A stretch of 43,615 bases of DNA from contig JBHJHK010000128.1 in the NCBI GenBank assembly GCA_050330975.1, positions 1 through 43,615 on the forward strand, read 5' to 3'. The translations under genes and the position numbers were made by a program. Source of the stretch: JBHJHK01 sp050330975 (GTDB lineage Bacteria > Pseudomonadota > Gammaproteobacteria > Competibacterales > Competibacteraceae). Shown piece after piece: positions 17,701 through 25,680 of the stretch. The notes under the pieces were generated by a model that was not told the origin of the DNA, made no database searches, and saw only the letters and a list, made by a program, of their open reading frames with translations. Positions within the stretch are counted from its first letter, which is position 1. Each line of letters opens with the position of its first letter.

Positions 17701-18908
17701 GTCAATTCCCCCTGGGGAGCGGCTATTTGGGGCGATGCCAAAGGCCAGCGCAGGTTCTGCCACAGCAAGACCAGGTCGACCTGGGGGCGTTGGGGATCGG
17801 CAAACCCCACGCTGCCCTGGAGTTCCAACCCCAGATCGGCACCGCCACAGTTGATCCGTAAGGGGTCCACTTGTACCCGGTGGCGATCGCCCCGCAAGTC
17901 CAAGGTCAGGCTCAAAGTCTCCACCTCGGGGAGCGGCCCTGCCGTGGCCGAGACCTGGGCGCGGTAGCTCTCGAGATCCCCGCGGCTGGTTACCCGTAGC
18001 TCGCCCCCCAGGCCGGCGGCATCGGCGACAAAGACTCCGCCGTCGGCGAGTTGACCCCGCAGATCCAACGACCACTGGGGATTTTGAAGGGGTTGACGCA
18101 GCTCAAGGGCGCTTTGGAGGGCCACGGGACCCCCGACGGTGAGCTCGGTCTCCAGGGCGGCGAGGGAACCCGTGGCCATGAGTTGGCCCGTGATGGGCTC
18201 GTCGACGGCTTGGAGTTGCCCCTGACTCAGCTGTGCCAACAACGGGGGCGCCAGGTGCCACTCGCCCTCCAAGGTCAAAGGATAGTCTCCCTGGGGTGTC
18301 AAACGACCGTAGGCGATGAAACGACTGGCACCGGTGACGAGGGCGAGACCGTCGAGAATCACCGTATCGCCGGCGCTGTGGAGTTGGACCCTGGCTTCAT
18401 CGACTATCAAGGGCTCTGCAAGAGCGCCGTGGAGGGTGAGATCCTCCACTCGCAGCTGGGCGAGGGTAACCGCCAACGGCAAATCGATGGCGGGCAAGGC
18501 ATCGGGTAGGGGAGTCGCCGTCGCGGCCTCCTCGTCGGCCCGCCCCTCAGGGAGGTGAATGATCACCCCCCTGAGGGTCAAATCCTCCACCACCAAAGCC
18601 CCACCCACCAGGGCCGAGGGGTGCCAGAGCCAGGTCAGCTGGGCCACCGAGACCCGCAGATCCCCTTGGCGGTAGTCGAGCCCCTCGATGACCATGGGGG
18701 TCCACCAACCCGCTTCGACGGCGTCGTAGCGCAACTCGCCTGGGGCCACCTTGGCCGCCTCCCCCAACAACCACTCGACGGTCCGTTTCACGGGGTTGGC
18801 CAAGGCCAGTGGCCACACCATGAGGCCCGCCACGAGCCCGGCGGCCGCTAGCCAACCGACCAGCCCCCCCGGGGGGCAGGCCCGCGCCGCCGAGGGAAAC
18901 CCCATCAC
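14757..18908 (-). CDS. tamB: TamB-like translocation and assembly module protein (DUF490/AsmA-like)
   Basis: A 1383-aa protein with one N-terminal membrane anchor (about residues 14-36) and a long beta-rich periplasmic body made of repeated short strands, the beta-taco architecture that bridges inner and outer membranes and serves outer-membrane protein or lipid traffic. The C-terminal TamB domain is clear: VRVARIVEEVTAGAQVTGTV, then NPRMDLFSEPAMPDSNILSYLVLGR, and YVGYGVGLFEAVNTFILRYE, ending in the outer-membrane-type FSFER. The start is GTG 18908 (or ATG 18905), overlapping the pqqB stop. No tamA lies next to it; the partner must be elsewhere. Residues 451-465 (ASEGEALSEGFSLRG) are encoded by a perfect palindrome, described separately. 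Confidence 0.88.
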   Translation of the reverse strand: MMGFPSAARACPPGGLVGWLAAAGLVAGLMVWPLALANPVKRTVEWLLGEAAKVAPGELRYDAVEAGWWTPMVIEGLDYRQGDLRVSVAQLTWLWHPSALVGGALVVEDLTLRGVIIHLPEGRADEEAATATPLPDALPAIDLPLAVTLAQLRVEDLTLHGALAEPLIVDEARVQLHSAGDTVILDGLALVTGASRFIAYGRLTPQGDYPLTLEGEWHLAPPLLAQLSQGQLQAVDEPITGQLMATGSLAALETELTVGGPVALQSALELRQPLQNPQWSLDLRGQLADGGVFVADAAGLGGELRVTSRGDLESYRAQVSATAGPLPEVETLSLTLDLRGDRHRVQVDPLRINCGGADLGLELQGSVGFADPQRPQVDLVLLWQNLRWPLASPQIAAPQGELTLTGSPADYRLALNTRLQGETLGALGAALEARGDETQLTLDALTLTEVASEGEALSEGFSLRGQGRVGIPQRRGEVSLQWRQVRYPLVGGAPQVRVPRGELTLEGGVDGVQFALESRVQRPGLPPLEVSFQGDATSEALTRGQLVVEALEGQLQGQLAARWQPEVAWQGQFQGRSLDLHALDPHLRSALDFALTTQGSLPGGQPRGEVVITALGGSFNGRPVDGGGRVAVDGSSVAVEGLRLAAGDAQLEAAGTLAPDQSLDFDFALVVPQLQALLAEAVGRVQAQGQMTGTLQTPVVQLEAVARGVAVGEVSLARATATGTVDVTGGQRSNLAVELRDLVAGGETVESLGLTLEGTPAEHRLTTRVASSRGDGTLALGGQWSTGEPWRGRLNTLTLDDTPAGDWRLAQSVPLTAGPTQVVLGDELCLVNAPARVCATARWSAAQGGEGTLTVEDLEPQRFVALPEDVTVNTALAVEMAVQASPDATITADAEITLRPGAVALAMAGEPLQISLEAGGVQGQWRDGIAQGRLQVDLGDLGSVDGRLERLSVPDETVVGELDLALTDLSFLSVVVPQLEEVAGAVRADLAFDGPMTTPVIRGSVAARDLAAALPMANVRLREGQFTISGNGSGVLSLDGGVASNAGQLTWGGQLDPYRRQGDLRIQGQDFQVLDTADLQVQIAPDLTIIGGGDGVRVRGEVVIPKAYLSPPELAPRGVTPSSDVVIVSAPADSPHAVQGVTPGAPFPLDVRVTVTMGDVTVAATGFEAELGGAITVIQTPDLPPRAEGSLAIENGEFEVFNQRLEVQRGRVLFSGQAIANPGLDVRVARIVEEVTAGAQVTGTVQNPRMDLFSEPAMPDSNILSYLVLGRAPDARSSGETSRLLQAAGGLAGAGGSALGSAVAGSLGLDELGVSSGDGQGLEQASVNIGKYLTPELYVGYGVGLFEAVNTFILRYEFTDNFSLRAASSSEATSGEVTFSFER
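17515..17557. repeat. 43-bp perfect palindrome inside the tamB coding region
   Basis: Two 21-nt arms, the left one starting CCTCGGAGGGAGAAG and the right one its exact reverse complement, are separated by one G. Read in the tamB frame it stays open and gives ASEGEALSEGFSLRG, residues 451-465. A 21-bp stem with a one-base centre is far beyond chance and unusual in coding DNA. There is no T-run after it, so it is not a typical terminator. It resembles the way palindromic repeat elements have been found inserted in frame in some bacterial genes. Confidence 0.95.
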
Positions 18909-19840
18909 CGCGCCCCTTCCAGGGTGATTTCCATGCCGTCAAAGGCCACCTCCCAGCCGTCAGACTCGACAAATGCCCGCTCGGGGCTGTCGTCCAACAA
19001 CACCGGGTTAGTGGTGTTGAGGTGGACCAATACCTTGCGCTGCACCTGGAGGTCGGCAAAGGCCGCCAGGGTACCACCTTCGCCCGACAGGCTGAGATGG
19101 CCCATGCGCTGACCCGTCTTGTGGCCCACCCCCGCTTGGATCAATTCATCGTCCCGCCACAGGGTGCCGTCGAACAGCACCAAAGGCGCCCCTTGGATGC
19201 GATGGGCCAAGCCATCGGTCATGGCGGCACAGGCGGGAATGTAGAAAAAGTGCGCCCCGGACCCATCGCTTATCTCATAGGCAATGGTGTCTTCTTCCAC
19301 GGTGCCCAAATCTCCCTTTTGGGGATCTTCCAGCCACAGGGCCACCTTGCCGGGCACGGCAAAGGGCTTCAGCCACAGCCCTAGGGCCTCTCCCCGGGCA
19401 TCCGTCAAGGCAACGGTCTCTTCCAAGGTGAAGGCCCGGCGGGCGACAAAGTCGGGGTTGAGCACGTTAAAAATGGAGTTGGCCGCCAGGGTTTTGAGTA
19501 CGCGGGTGGTGGCGTAAAGGGCAAAGGCCTGGGATTCCCGCAGGTTCAAAAGCCCAGCCACGTGATCTACATCGGCATTGGTGAGGGCCACTGCACTGAT
19601 GGGACTGTGGCGCAGCCCAAAGCGGGGGTGGAGGGCCGGATTGTCGTTGATCTGTTGGCGCAAGTCAGGGGCGGCATTGCACAACAGATAGCGGGCACCG
19701 TCGGCTGTCACGGCGATGGACGATTGGGTGCGGGGCCGAGCTTGGGGATCGTTTTGCCGCGCTCGCCGGCTGTTGGGGTGATTGCAGTTCCACTGGGGAA
19801 AACCGCCTCCGGCTGCAGCGCCGAGGATGAGAATGCGCAT
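18905..19840 (-). CDS. pqqB: PqqB, PQQ biosynthesis protein
   Basis: Metallo-beta-lactamase-fold protein of pyrroloquinoline quinone synthesis, reported to hydroxylate the tyrosine of the PqqA-derived precursor. All family blocks are present: MRILILGAAAGGGFPQWNCN at the N-terminus, ARPRTQSSIAVT, the modified metal-site motif TNADVDHVAGLLNLRE (87-102), FFYIPACAAMT, LFDGTLWRDDELI, GHLSLSGEGG and VLVHLNTTNPVL. The length of 311 aa is normal. No pqqA, pqqC, pqqD or pqqE is nearby, which is unusual since these genes normally cluster; the other genes may sit elsewhere. Its stop overlaps the tamB start. Confidence 0.95.
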   Translation of the reverse strand: MRILILGAAAGGGFPQWNCNHPNSRRARQNDPQARPRTQSSIAVTADGARYLLCNAAPDLRQQINDNPALHPRFGLRHSPISAVALTNADVDHVAGLLNLRESQAFALYATTRVLKTLAANSIFNVLNPDFVARRAFTLEETVALTDARGEALGLWLKPFAVPGKVALWLEDPQKGDLGTVEEDTIAYEISDGSGAHFFYIPACAAMTDGLAHRIQGAPLVLFDGTLWRDDELIQAGVGHKTGQRMGHLSLSGEGGTLAAFADLQVQRKVLVHLNTTNPVLLDDSPERAFVESDGWEVAFDGMEITLEGAR

Positions 19841-19879
19841 GGCTTAAAAACCCTCCAAGACCAAAGGTGGGGCGAGGCT

Positions 19880-19909
19880 TGAGAAAACGGCGCCTCTCAT
19901 GGAGAGGCG
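19880..19909 (-). terminator. Candidate intrinsic terminator after DAHP synthase
   Basis: On the minus strand a perfect 8-bp stem CGCCTCTC/GAGAGGCG with a 3-base loop (19891-19909) is followed after four bases by TTTTCTC. The stem contains the DAHP synthase stop codon. This would end the transcript just before pqqB, whose start is about 40 bp further on. The T-run is short, so partial read-through into pqqB is possible. Confidence 0.5.
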
Positions 19910-21294
19910 GCGACTTCGGTTGGGGGTAATCCCCCCCCCGCTGGAGTGCGCTGCTCCCGCAACCTCTCCCCCATGAGAAAGGCGAGCTCAAGGGCCTGGA
20001 AAGCGTTGAGTCGCGGGTCGCAGTGGGTGTGGTAGCGGTCGGCCAAATCGTGGTCGTCGATGAGTTGGCCGCCCCCCGTACACTCGGTGACGTTTTGTCC
20101 CGTCATCTCCAGGTGTATGCCCCCGGGATAGCTACCCTCAGCCCGGTGGACGGCGAAAAAACCCTCTACCTCGGCCAAAATGCGTTCAAAGGGGCGGGTC
20201 TTGTAGCCGGTGGTGGACTTGATGGTGTTGCCGTGCATGGGGTCGCAGGTCCACACCACGGCCCGTCCCTCCCGTTGCACGGCCCGAATCAACGGGGGTA
20301 GCTGTTCTAGGACCCGGTCGGCCCCTAGACGGACGATGAGGGTCAAACGCCCCGGGTCGTTGTCGGGGTTGAGAATGTCGATGAGGGTCAGCAGTTCGTC
20401 GGGGGTCAAGGACGGTCCACACTTGAGACCAATGGGGTTGGCGATGCCCCGCAAAAACTCCACATGGGCTCCTTCCACCTGGCGGGTGCGGTCTCCTACC
20501 CACAGCATGTGGGCTGAGCAGTCGTACCAGCGTTCCGACAAGGAGTCGACCCGAGTCAGGGCCTGCTCAAAGGGTAGCAATAGCGCCTCGTGGGAGGTGT
20601 AAAAAGCCGTTTCGCGGATCTGGGGGGTGGTTTCCGAGGTGAGCCCCAAGACCTCCATAAACGCCAACGCCTCTCCCAAACGATCGGCAAGGGCGGAATA
20701 GCGCGCCCCCTGGGGGCTTTGGTCGAGGAAAGCCAAGGTCCAGCGGTGGACTTGGTGGAGATCGGCATACCCCCCTTGGGCAAAGGCCCGCAGTAGGTTC
20801 AACGTCGCCGAGGCCTGGCGGTAGGCCGCCAACATCCGTTCTGGGTCCGGCCGCCTCGCCAGGGCGTCAAAGTGCAGGTCGTTGATGATATCGCCCTTAT
20901 AGCTCCACAACTCCACGTCTCCCTGGACCTCTGTGGGGCTGGAACGGGGTTTGGCAAATTGCCCCGCCAACCGCCCCACCTTCACCACGGGACAAGCGGC
21001 CCCAAAAGACAGCACCACCGCCATCTGTAACAGCAGGCGAAAGGTGTCGCGGATGTGATTGGCGCCAAACTCGGCAAAGCTCTCGGCACAATCCCCACCC
21101 TGGAGCAAAAACGCCTTGCCGCGACTCACTTGTCCCAAGGAGGCGCGCAAATCGCGCGCCTCGCCGGCAAACACCAACGGTGGATAGCGCTTGAGTTCGG
21201 CTTCAACCCGCGATAGGTGCTCGGGATTTTCGTAGGTGGGCAATTGACTCGCCGGGTGTAAACGCCAGCTATCCGGTGACCAAGAGCGTTTCAT
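19897..21294 (-). CDS. Class II 3-deoxy-7-phosphoheptulonate (DAHP) synthase
   Basis: First enzyme of the shikimate pathway: condenses phosphoenolpyruvate and erythrose 4-phosphate. It has 465 aa and is clearly the plant/Mycobacterium-type class II: FLLQGGDCAESF (63-73, metal-ligand Cys69), KVGRLAGQFAKPRS, ANPIGLKCGPS, WTCDPMHGNT (metal-ligand His), GIHLEMTGQNVTECTGG (metal-ligand Glu) and THCDPRLN (metal-ligand Asp). The N-terminus WSPDSWRLHPASQLPTYENP is typical. It starts at ATG 21294. Upstream lies a candidate promoter and an inverted repeat; downstream a terminator-like hairpin. Confidence 0.95.
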   Translation of the reverse strand: MKRSWSPDSWRLHPASQLPTYENPEHLSRVEAELKRYPPLVFAGEARDLRASLGQVSRGKAFLLQGGDCAESFAEFGANHIRDTFRLLLQMAVVLSFGAACPVVKVGRLAGQFAKPRSSPTEVQGDVELWSYKGDIINDLHFDALARRPDPERMLAAYRQASATLNLLRAFAQGGYADLHQVHRWTLAFLDQSPQGARYSALADRLGEALAFMEVLGLTSETTPQIRETAFYTSHEALLLPFEQALTRVDSLSERWYDCSAHMLWVGDRTRQVEGAHVEFLRGIANPIGLKCGPSLTPDELLTLIDILNPDNDPGRLTLIVRLGADRVLEQLPPLIRAVQREGRAVVWTCDPMHGNTIKSTTGYKTRPFERILAEVEGFFAVHRAEGSYPGGIHLEMTGQNVTECTGGGQLIDDHDLADRYHTHCDPRLNAFQALELAFLMGERLREQRTPAGGGLPPTEVAASP

Positions 21295-21315
21295 GGTGTC
21301 GTTCCGCAGGAGTGG

Positions 21316-21350
21316 GCGCTTGAGATTAAGCGCAAAATGACGATGATATA
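21316..21350 (-). promoter_or_regulatory. Candidate promoter and operator of DAHP synthase
   Basis: On the minus strand a -10-like TATATC (21345-21350) is preceded at 18 bp by TCGACT, a 4/6 match to the -35 consensus. Just downstream of the expected start, GCGCTT and AAGCGC form an exact inverted repeat with a 6-bp spacer (21316-21333), placed where a repressor could block initiation or in the 5' leader as a small hairpin. Read by eye only. Confidence 0.35.
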
Positions 21351-21536
21351 AAAAAGCGTTTCCACAAGAGTCGATCCCGCACCACAGGGAGACCTTCCTA
21401 TCTCGGGATTTGGCAACCGATGGTGGGCGGTTGGCAGGTGTTTTTCAAGGTACTCGCCAGGGAAAGGATTCAGGGAGCGATTGCCAATGCTTCCCAGGCC
21501 CCGGAGGGACGGCGAAGCTGCGGGGAATCCGCGGAC

Positions 21537-23522
21537 TCAGGGGGCGATTTTCAAAGCACTGGAAGCCACCAAGGCCCCGTCGAGGAGGGCATCGACCGCG
21601 TTGTAATCCCCGCCGGAGCGGCGTTGGCGGCGAATGTCGTAGAGGGCTTTAAACGCGTTGTAGGTGGGCTTTTGACGCAATACCGGCGAGAGTTCGGGGA
21701 ACAGTTGGGCCAGCGATTGCCCGCAGTGCTCGGTGGCCAAGTCTTCCAACAGCTCAAAGAAGCGCCCCTCGACGGGTTGCCGACTGGCGCTGCTGTGACG
21801 CAGACCGGCCAGGAGGACTTTTGTCACTTCCCTAGCCGACAGCGTCGTGACTATCCCCCGGTGGGGATCGATAGAAGAGCCTGTGAAGTCATTGCTTCCC
21901 TCCCGAGAGGATTCCAGGGAAACGGCCTCACCGTCGAGGCTCCAGCTGGGGTGCTCTGTGCGCGCAAAGCGCGCCTCCAGGTCGGCGAGCTTGTTGGGAT
22001 CCACCGCCGTCGAAGCCAATGCCCTGGCCCTGGCCCCGCCCTCCAACGGACTAGGGGATTCCCCTGGGGCTGGATTGCCCCCCTCGGGCGCTGATCTCAG
22101 TGCTGGGAAGCCAGCGGCCACGCGCCGCTGTCTCTCCTGGGAAAAGCGCTGAGAAATCGCCTTCAAGGCGTCTTCAATGCTCTCGTCTTCCAAGGGGCTG
22201 GTGTCCTCGTCGTCGGGCGGGATGTCGTCGACCTGGCTGACACGCCACAACGTCTCGGCCTCTTGCTCGACATTGCTCCCCAGCCGCACCAACAATTGCG
22301 CTTCGTCGTCTTCCTCCCCTTGGGTTTCGACGCCCCGCTTGCCCTCCTGAACCACGGCCTCCTCGATGCGCCGTCTAAGGGCCATGGCCAGGCTTTTGGA
22401 GTTGCGCTCATCGATCTCTGGAATCTCTATCACCACTTCGCCGCGGCGATTGAAATAAATATTGACCTGCTTGCCCAACAGCTCTTCCAACAACAGCGAA
22501 CAAACCACCACCACCTTGGGAAAAGTCGTGTCGGGATTGCAATCGGTGATGGCCTCGTGGATCATCTCGGACAGCCCTCCCTCCTCGATCATCAAGGCCA
22601 ACTCGAACTCCGCCAACCCCCGCTCGTAGTTGAGTTCGATGATGTTGACTCGGTTGGGTTGGATCTTGGAAATCATAAAGGTCAGCAACAACTCCGCCTC
22701 GGGTTTGATGGCGGAAAAGATCTTGAGCAAGATGTTGCGCAAATCGATTTCGGTCTCGCCGACGGCGAACAGCCCCTTGTGCTTTTCCGCCAACTCCACC
22801 CGCAGTTGGCGATTGTCCTGCTGGAGCTTGAGGTTGACTTGATCGATGAGGGACTTCACCTGGGGATGGTCAGTCACGGCCTTGTAGAGGCGCTCGACGA
22901 ATTCCTCCTTGAGGATGACCTCTTCGGTGACGACGTCGTGACTGGTGGCATCAGGAGAGCGCTGGTTGCTCGTCGAGGGTACACGCCGGCGATGACGGGC
23001 TTCCCGAGTGGTCTCGGTGCGGTAAAAGTACTCCAGGCGTTGACAGGCAGCGTTGAGCAGGGGCCCGCAGGCTCCCTCGAACACATTGGCCATCTCATCG
23101 AAGCGGCTGGCGCCGGCGATGTCGAAGTCCCGCTGCCACTGGGGGTCGAAATAGCGCTGGGTCAGGGCGAGAAAACACTTGACCGCTTGCCACTCAGTGT
23201 CTTCGAGATAGATGCGCTCGTACTGGCGGATGTAAAAGCTGATTTCCCGCAGCACGTAGGCCATGATGGCCTGGATGACAAAGTCGCTCTCTTTTAGACG
23301 TTCAAAGGTCTTCGGCGCCTGCTCGGGATCGTAGTGGGGAATGGCCCCTTCGGGCACGCCATGGTTGACCAGAAACGCCTTGAATGCCCCCCACTGGCCG
23401 TAGATGAGGTTGTAGGGAAACTGGGGCAACCCCCAAAACAGCGGTGCCACTACTTCCCTGTTAAAGTCGGCTTCGGCGTCAATGGTTGAAAACATGGGCC
23501 ATCTCGTCATTGGGCGCGGCAT
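21537..23522 (-). CDS. Hypothetical 661-aa cytoplasmic protein
   Basis: I do not recognise this family. No signal peptide or membrane segment is visible. Residues 1-170 form a compact, aromatic-rich domain (FNREVVAPLFWGLPQFPYN, IRQYERIYLEDTEWQAVKCF). Residues about 195-400 look like a second folded domain with charged helices (KEEFVERLYKAVTDHPQV, LRVELAEKHKGLF) and beta strands (KVVVVCSLLLEELLGKQVNIYF). Residues about 400-570 are acidic and then Pro/Gly/Ser-rich and probably disordered, including APGESPSPLEGGARARAL. The last 90 residues (EVTKVLLAGLRHSS to the end) form a small helical domain. ATG 23522 has GAGGGA upstream. It lies 89 bp downstream of a P-loop ATPase gene on the same strand, suggesting shared function. 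Confidence 0.7.
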   Translation of the reverse strand: MPRPMTRWPMFSTIDAEADFNREVVAPLFWGLPQFPYNLIYGQWGAFKAFLVNHGVPEGAIPHYDPEQAPKTFERLKESDFVIQAIMAYVLREISFYIRQYERIYLEDTEWQAVKCFLALTQRYFDPQWQRDFDIAGASRFDEMANVFEGACGPLLNAACQRLEYFYRTETTREARHRRRVPSTSNQRSPDATSHDVVTEEVILKEEFVERLYKAVTDHPQVKSLIDQVNLKLQQDNRQLRVELAEKHKGLFAVGETEIDLRNILLKIFSAIKPEAELLLTFMISKIQPNRVNIIELNYERGLAEFELALMIEEGGLSEMIHEAITDCNPDTTFPKVVVVCSLLLEELLGKQVNIYFNRRGEVVIEIPEIDERNSKSLAMALRRRIEEAVVQEGKRGVETQGEEDDEAQLLVRLGSNVEQEAETLWRVSQVDDIPPDDEDTSPLEDESIEDALKAISQRFSQERQRRVAAGFPALRSAPEGGNPAPGESPSPLEGGARARALASTAVDPNKLADLEARFARTEHPSWSLDGEAVSLESSREGSNDFTGSSIDPHRGIVTTLSAREVTKVLLAGLRHSSASRQPVEGRFFELLEDLATEHCGQSLAQLFPELSPVLRQKPTYNAFKALYDIRRQRRSGGDYNAVDALLDGALVASSALKIAP

Positions 23523-23611
23523 GGCGTCCCTCAGCCATGCCCGTTGACCATCCTTGATTGGGTTTACTGTAGTCGCAACACCATGACTCTGGCAAATCGT
23601 TGTTCAGTTTG

Positions 23612-24499
23612 CTACGCCTCTCCCCGAGGTGACCAGCCCCGTCCCGGATGCTGCTGTCGCTCGGCAATGGCGTCACAGATGAGTTCCACCAAGTCCACAT
23701 CGTCGCGCACTTGAGTTACCAAACGGTAGGGAACACTGTAGCCATAGCGGGAAGCGATGTTCCGGTACAGGGGCAGTCGGTGGGCCAACAAATGGGGAAA
23801 CACCCAGCGGACAAAGGCGTCGGGGTCCACATCGCAGATCTGGTGACAACCCGTTTCGGTCATGAAGGTCTCGAGGCTGCGGTCGAGGAACGCCGCTTGA
23901 TAGTACAGGGGTTTGGGGTGCAGCGCCGCCCGCTGGACCAGGGTCTGCTCAACCTCCCCATCGGTGTCGATGTAAAGGATGACCGTGTGGGCAGCGAGGC
24001 CCTCAAAGGTGGGGGGATGGTCGAGCTCGCACAGGCTGCCACTGGCGTCGTTGATGAAGCTTTGATACCCGTAGATATCATAGGCCTTGCGGATGAAGGC
24101 CACCACATCGTCCATGGCCTTGATCTCAGCGTCCCGATGGAGGGCTTGGCGGCGTTTGAATTCCCCGAGATCCAGACCACCCCGGACGGGATCCCCCACC
24201 TTGCCGAGGAAAGTGGCAATGGGGTCGAGGTTATCAACGGTGATATTGCTGGCGATGTAGATGGAATCCGTGCGCAACAAATTGGCCAAGAACGGATCGC
24301 GCATGGCGTGCTTTTTGATATTGTCCAAGATGGGCTCTTGGAGATAGCGGGTGCCGATGCGATAATCCGCCGAATAGTGAAACCAGGTGTGGTGGGGCAG
24401 GCGGCGAGCCAAGGTGGATTTACCCACCCCCGACATGCCCATCAAAGTCACGGCCTTGTGGCGCCAGGTGCGGAACTGGCGCGGATCTTCGAATATCAC
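23612..24499 (-). CDS. P-loop ATPase/kinase-like protein of unknown role
   Basis: A 295-aa protein with Walker A GMSGVGKST at about residues 21-29 right after the N-terminus. The stretches WFHYSADYRIGTRYL, ANLLRTDSIYIASNITVDNL and YQSFINDASGSLCELD are those I associate with a conserved uncharacterised ATPase found mainly in alphaproteobacteria. The layout resembles a small-molecule or nucleotide kinase fold rather than an ABC or AAA+ enzyme. The start is GTG 24499, preceded by GGGAGAG. It is directly upstream of the unknown 661-aa gene, same strand. No biochemical function can be stated. Confidence 0.75.
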   Translation of the reverse strand: MIFEDPRQFRTWRHKAVTLMGMSGVGKSTLARRLPHHTWFHYSADYRIGTRYLQEPILDNIKKHAMRDPFLANLLRTDSIYIASNITVDNLDPIATFLGKVGDPVRGGLDLGEFKRRQALHRDAEIKAMDDVVAFIRKAYDIYGYQSFINDASGSLCELDHPPTFEGLAAHTVILYIDTDGEVEQTLVQRAALHPKPLYYQAAFLDRSLETFMTETGCHQICDVDPDAFVRWVFPHLLAHRLPLYRNIASRYGYSVPYRLVTQVRDDVDLVELICDAIAERQQHPGRGWSPRGEA

Positions 24500-24602
24500 A
24501 ACGCTCTCCCATCACGTCACATCGCCAAACAGTTATTTCGCCCATGATCGCGGCTTTGACCCCCCAGTGTGCTCGACCCCCACCAACGGCAACCCTTTGG
24601 GG

Positions 24603-25577
24603 TTAGCGAGGTATCGATTTTAGGGTGTAACCGCGGGCGCGCAAAGCCACAACGAGGCCATCAGTCCCCACCAGATGGGCAGCCCCCACCACGACCAGAG
24701 GTCGTCTGCCATCTCGCACCAACCTTTGGACATGTTCCACCATGGCGGCGTTGCGGGCGACGACGAGTTTTTGATACAGCTCGGGGTATTCAGTGGCCAG
24801 GGGCACGTTGACCAAGGCGTGGAGGCTCGCCTCATCCCCCGCCCGCCAGGCGGCCACTAGGGCCTCGACCCGCGAGGTTCCCCGGTCGAGTTCATCCAGG
24901 GCTGTGACTAGCAAAGCCCGCTGGTCGGCCATGGGCAACTCGGCGAACAGCGCCACCTGCTGGGCCGGCGTCTCCAGGGAGACGATGTCCAAGTCAGAGG
25001 CCCGAGCCCGCTCCAAGAGCCGATAGTCAATGCCCCACTCGCCCCGATACCCCGCCCGCTCCAAGGCCGAAACCGTGAGAATCATGGCGGCCAGCCAGGG
25101 CTTTTGGGTGGCAAAGAAAGCCTCGGGCAGCGCCAGGCGTTCCAGTTGGCCCCGGAGGCGCTGCCCTTCGGCGGCCGATAAGTCGTCGAAGAGTCGCCGG
25201 CCATCGCCGTAGATTCCGGTGGCGAACAAGGCACGCCCAACCTCGGCGAGGGCCGAGTTCACGTCTAACTCCACCACCAGCGCCTCGCTGTGGCGAAAGG
25301 CCTCGTCGATGGCCCTGGGCAAGGGGTAGAAGTCGGGCCGACCCACGTGAATCGACCCCAGCAGGTACCCCACGGGGGTATCTTCCCCCTCTTGGGCCAA
25401 CAGATGGTAAAAAGGCTGGGCGGCGGCCTGACTGACCCAAAGCCACACCGACGTCAAGGCGGCGACGGCGAGAAGGCATCCACTCCCCTGCCGCCGCAGT
25501 CGGACCTTGGGGCGTGGACGATCATCCACCGGGGCGGCGAGCCCCCAACGAAGAGGCGCTGGCAGTGACTGATCCAT
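24603..25577 (-). CDS. TraB/GumN family protein
   Basis: 324 aa from ATG 25577, chosen over an upstream extension because GGAG precedes it and the extra residues are Arg/Thr-rich with no family match. After a hydrophobic segment (LLAVAALTSVWLWVSQAAAQ, a likely signal peptide or anchor) comes the family's first block GYLLGSIHVGRPDFYPLP. Further on are EALVVELDVNS, WGIDYRLLERAR and the C-terminal VVVGAAHLVGTDGLVVALRARGY, with the conserved GxH and Glu residues thought to form a metal-dependent active site. It is probably periplasmic. Bacterial members have no firmly established substrate. Divergent from the 888-aa fusion gene. Confidence 0.88.
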   Translation of the reverse strand: MDQSLPAPLRWGLAAPVDDRPRPKVRLRRQGSGCLLAVAALTSVWLWVSQAAAQPFYHLLAQEGEDTPVGYLLGSIHVGRPDFYPLPRAIDEAFRHSEALVVELDVNSALAEVGRALFATGIYGDGRRLFDDLSAAEGQRLRGQLERLALPEAFFATQKPWLAAMILTVSALERAGYRGEWGIDYRLLERARASDLDIVSLETPAQQVALFAELPMADQRALLVTALDELDRGTSRVEALVAAWRAGDEASLHALVNVPLATEYPELYQKLVVARNAAMVEHVQRLVRDGRRPLVVVGAAHLVGTDGLVVALRARGYTLKSIPR

Positions 25578-25680
25578 GGTGCAATTCTCCAAAGGGGGGC
25601 GACGGGTCGCCGTCGCCTTTGATGGGCGTTGACGGGCTGTCCCCGAGGTTGTCACGACAAGTCCAGACCCCCAGCAAGCC

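Noticed and set aside
22263..23297. Long plus-strand open frame of about 344 codons opposite the 661-aa gene
   Set aside because: High-GC codon bias opens antisense frames; the product has low-complexity His/Gln/Leu content and no motif, while the minus strand has a good ribosome binding site and folded-domain character.
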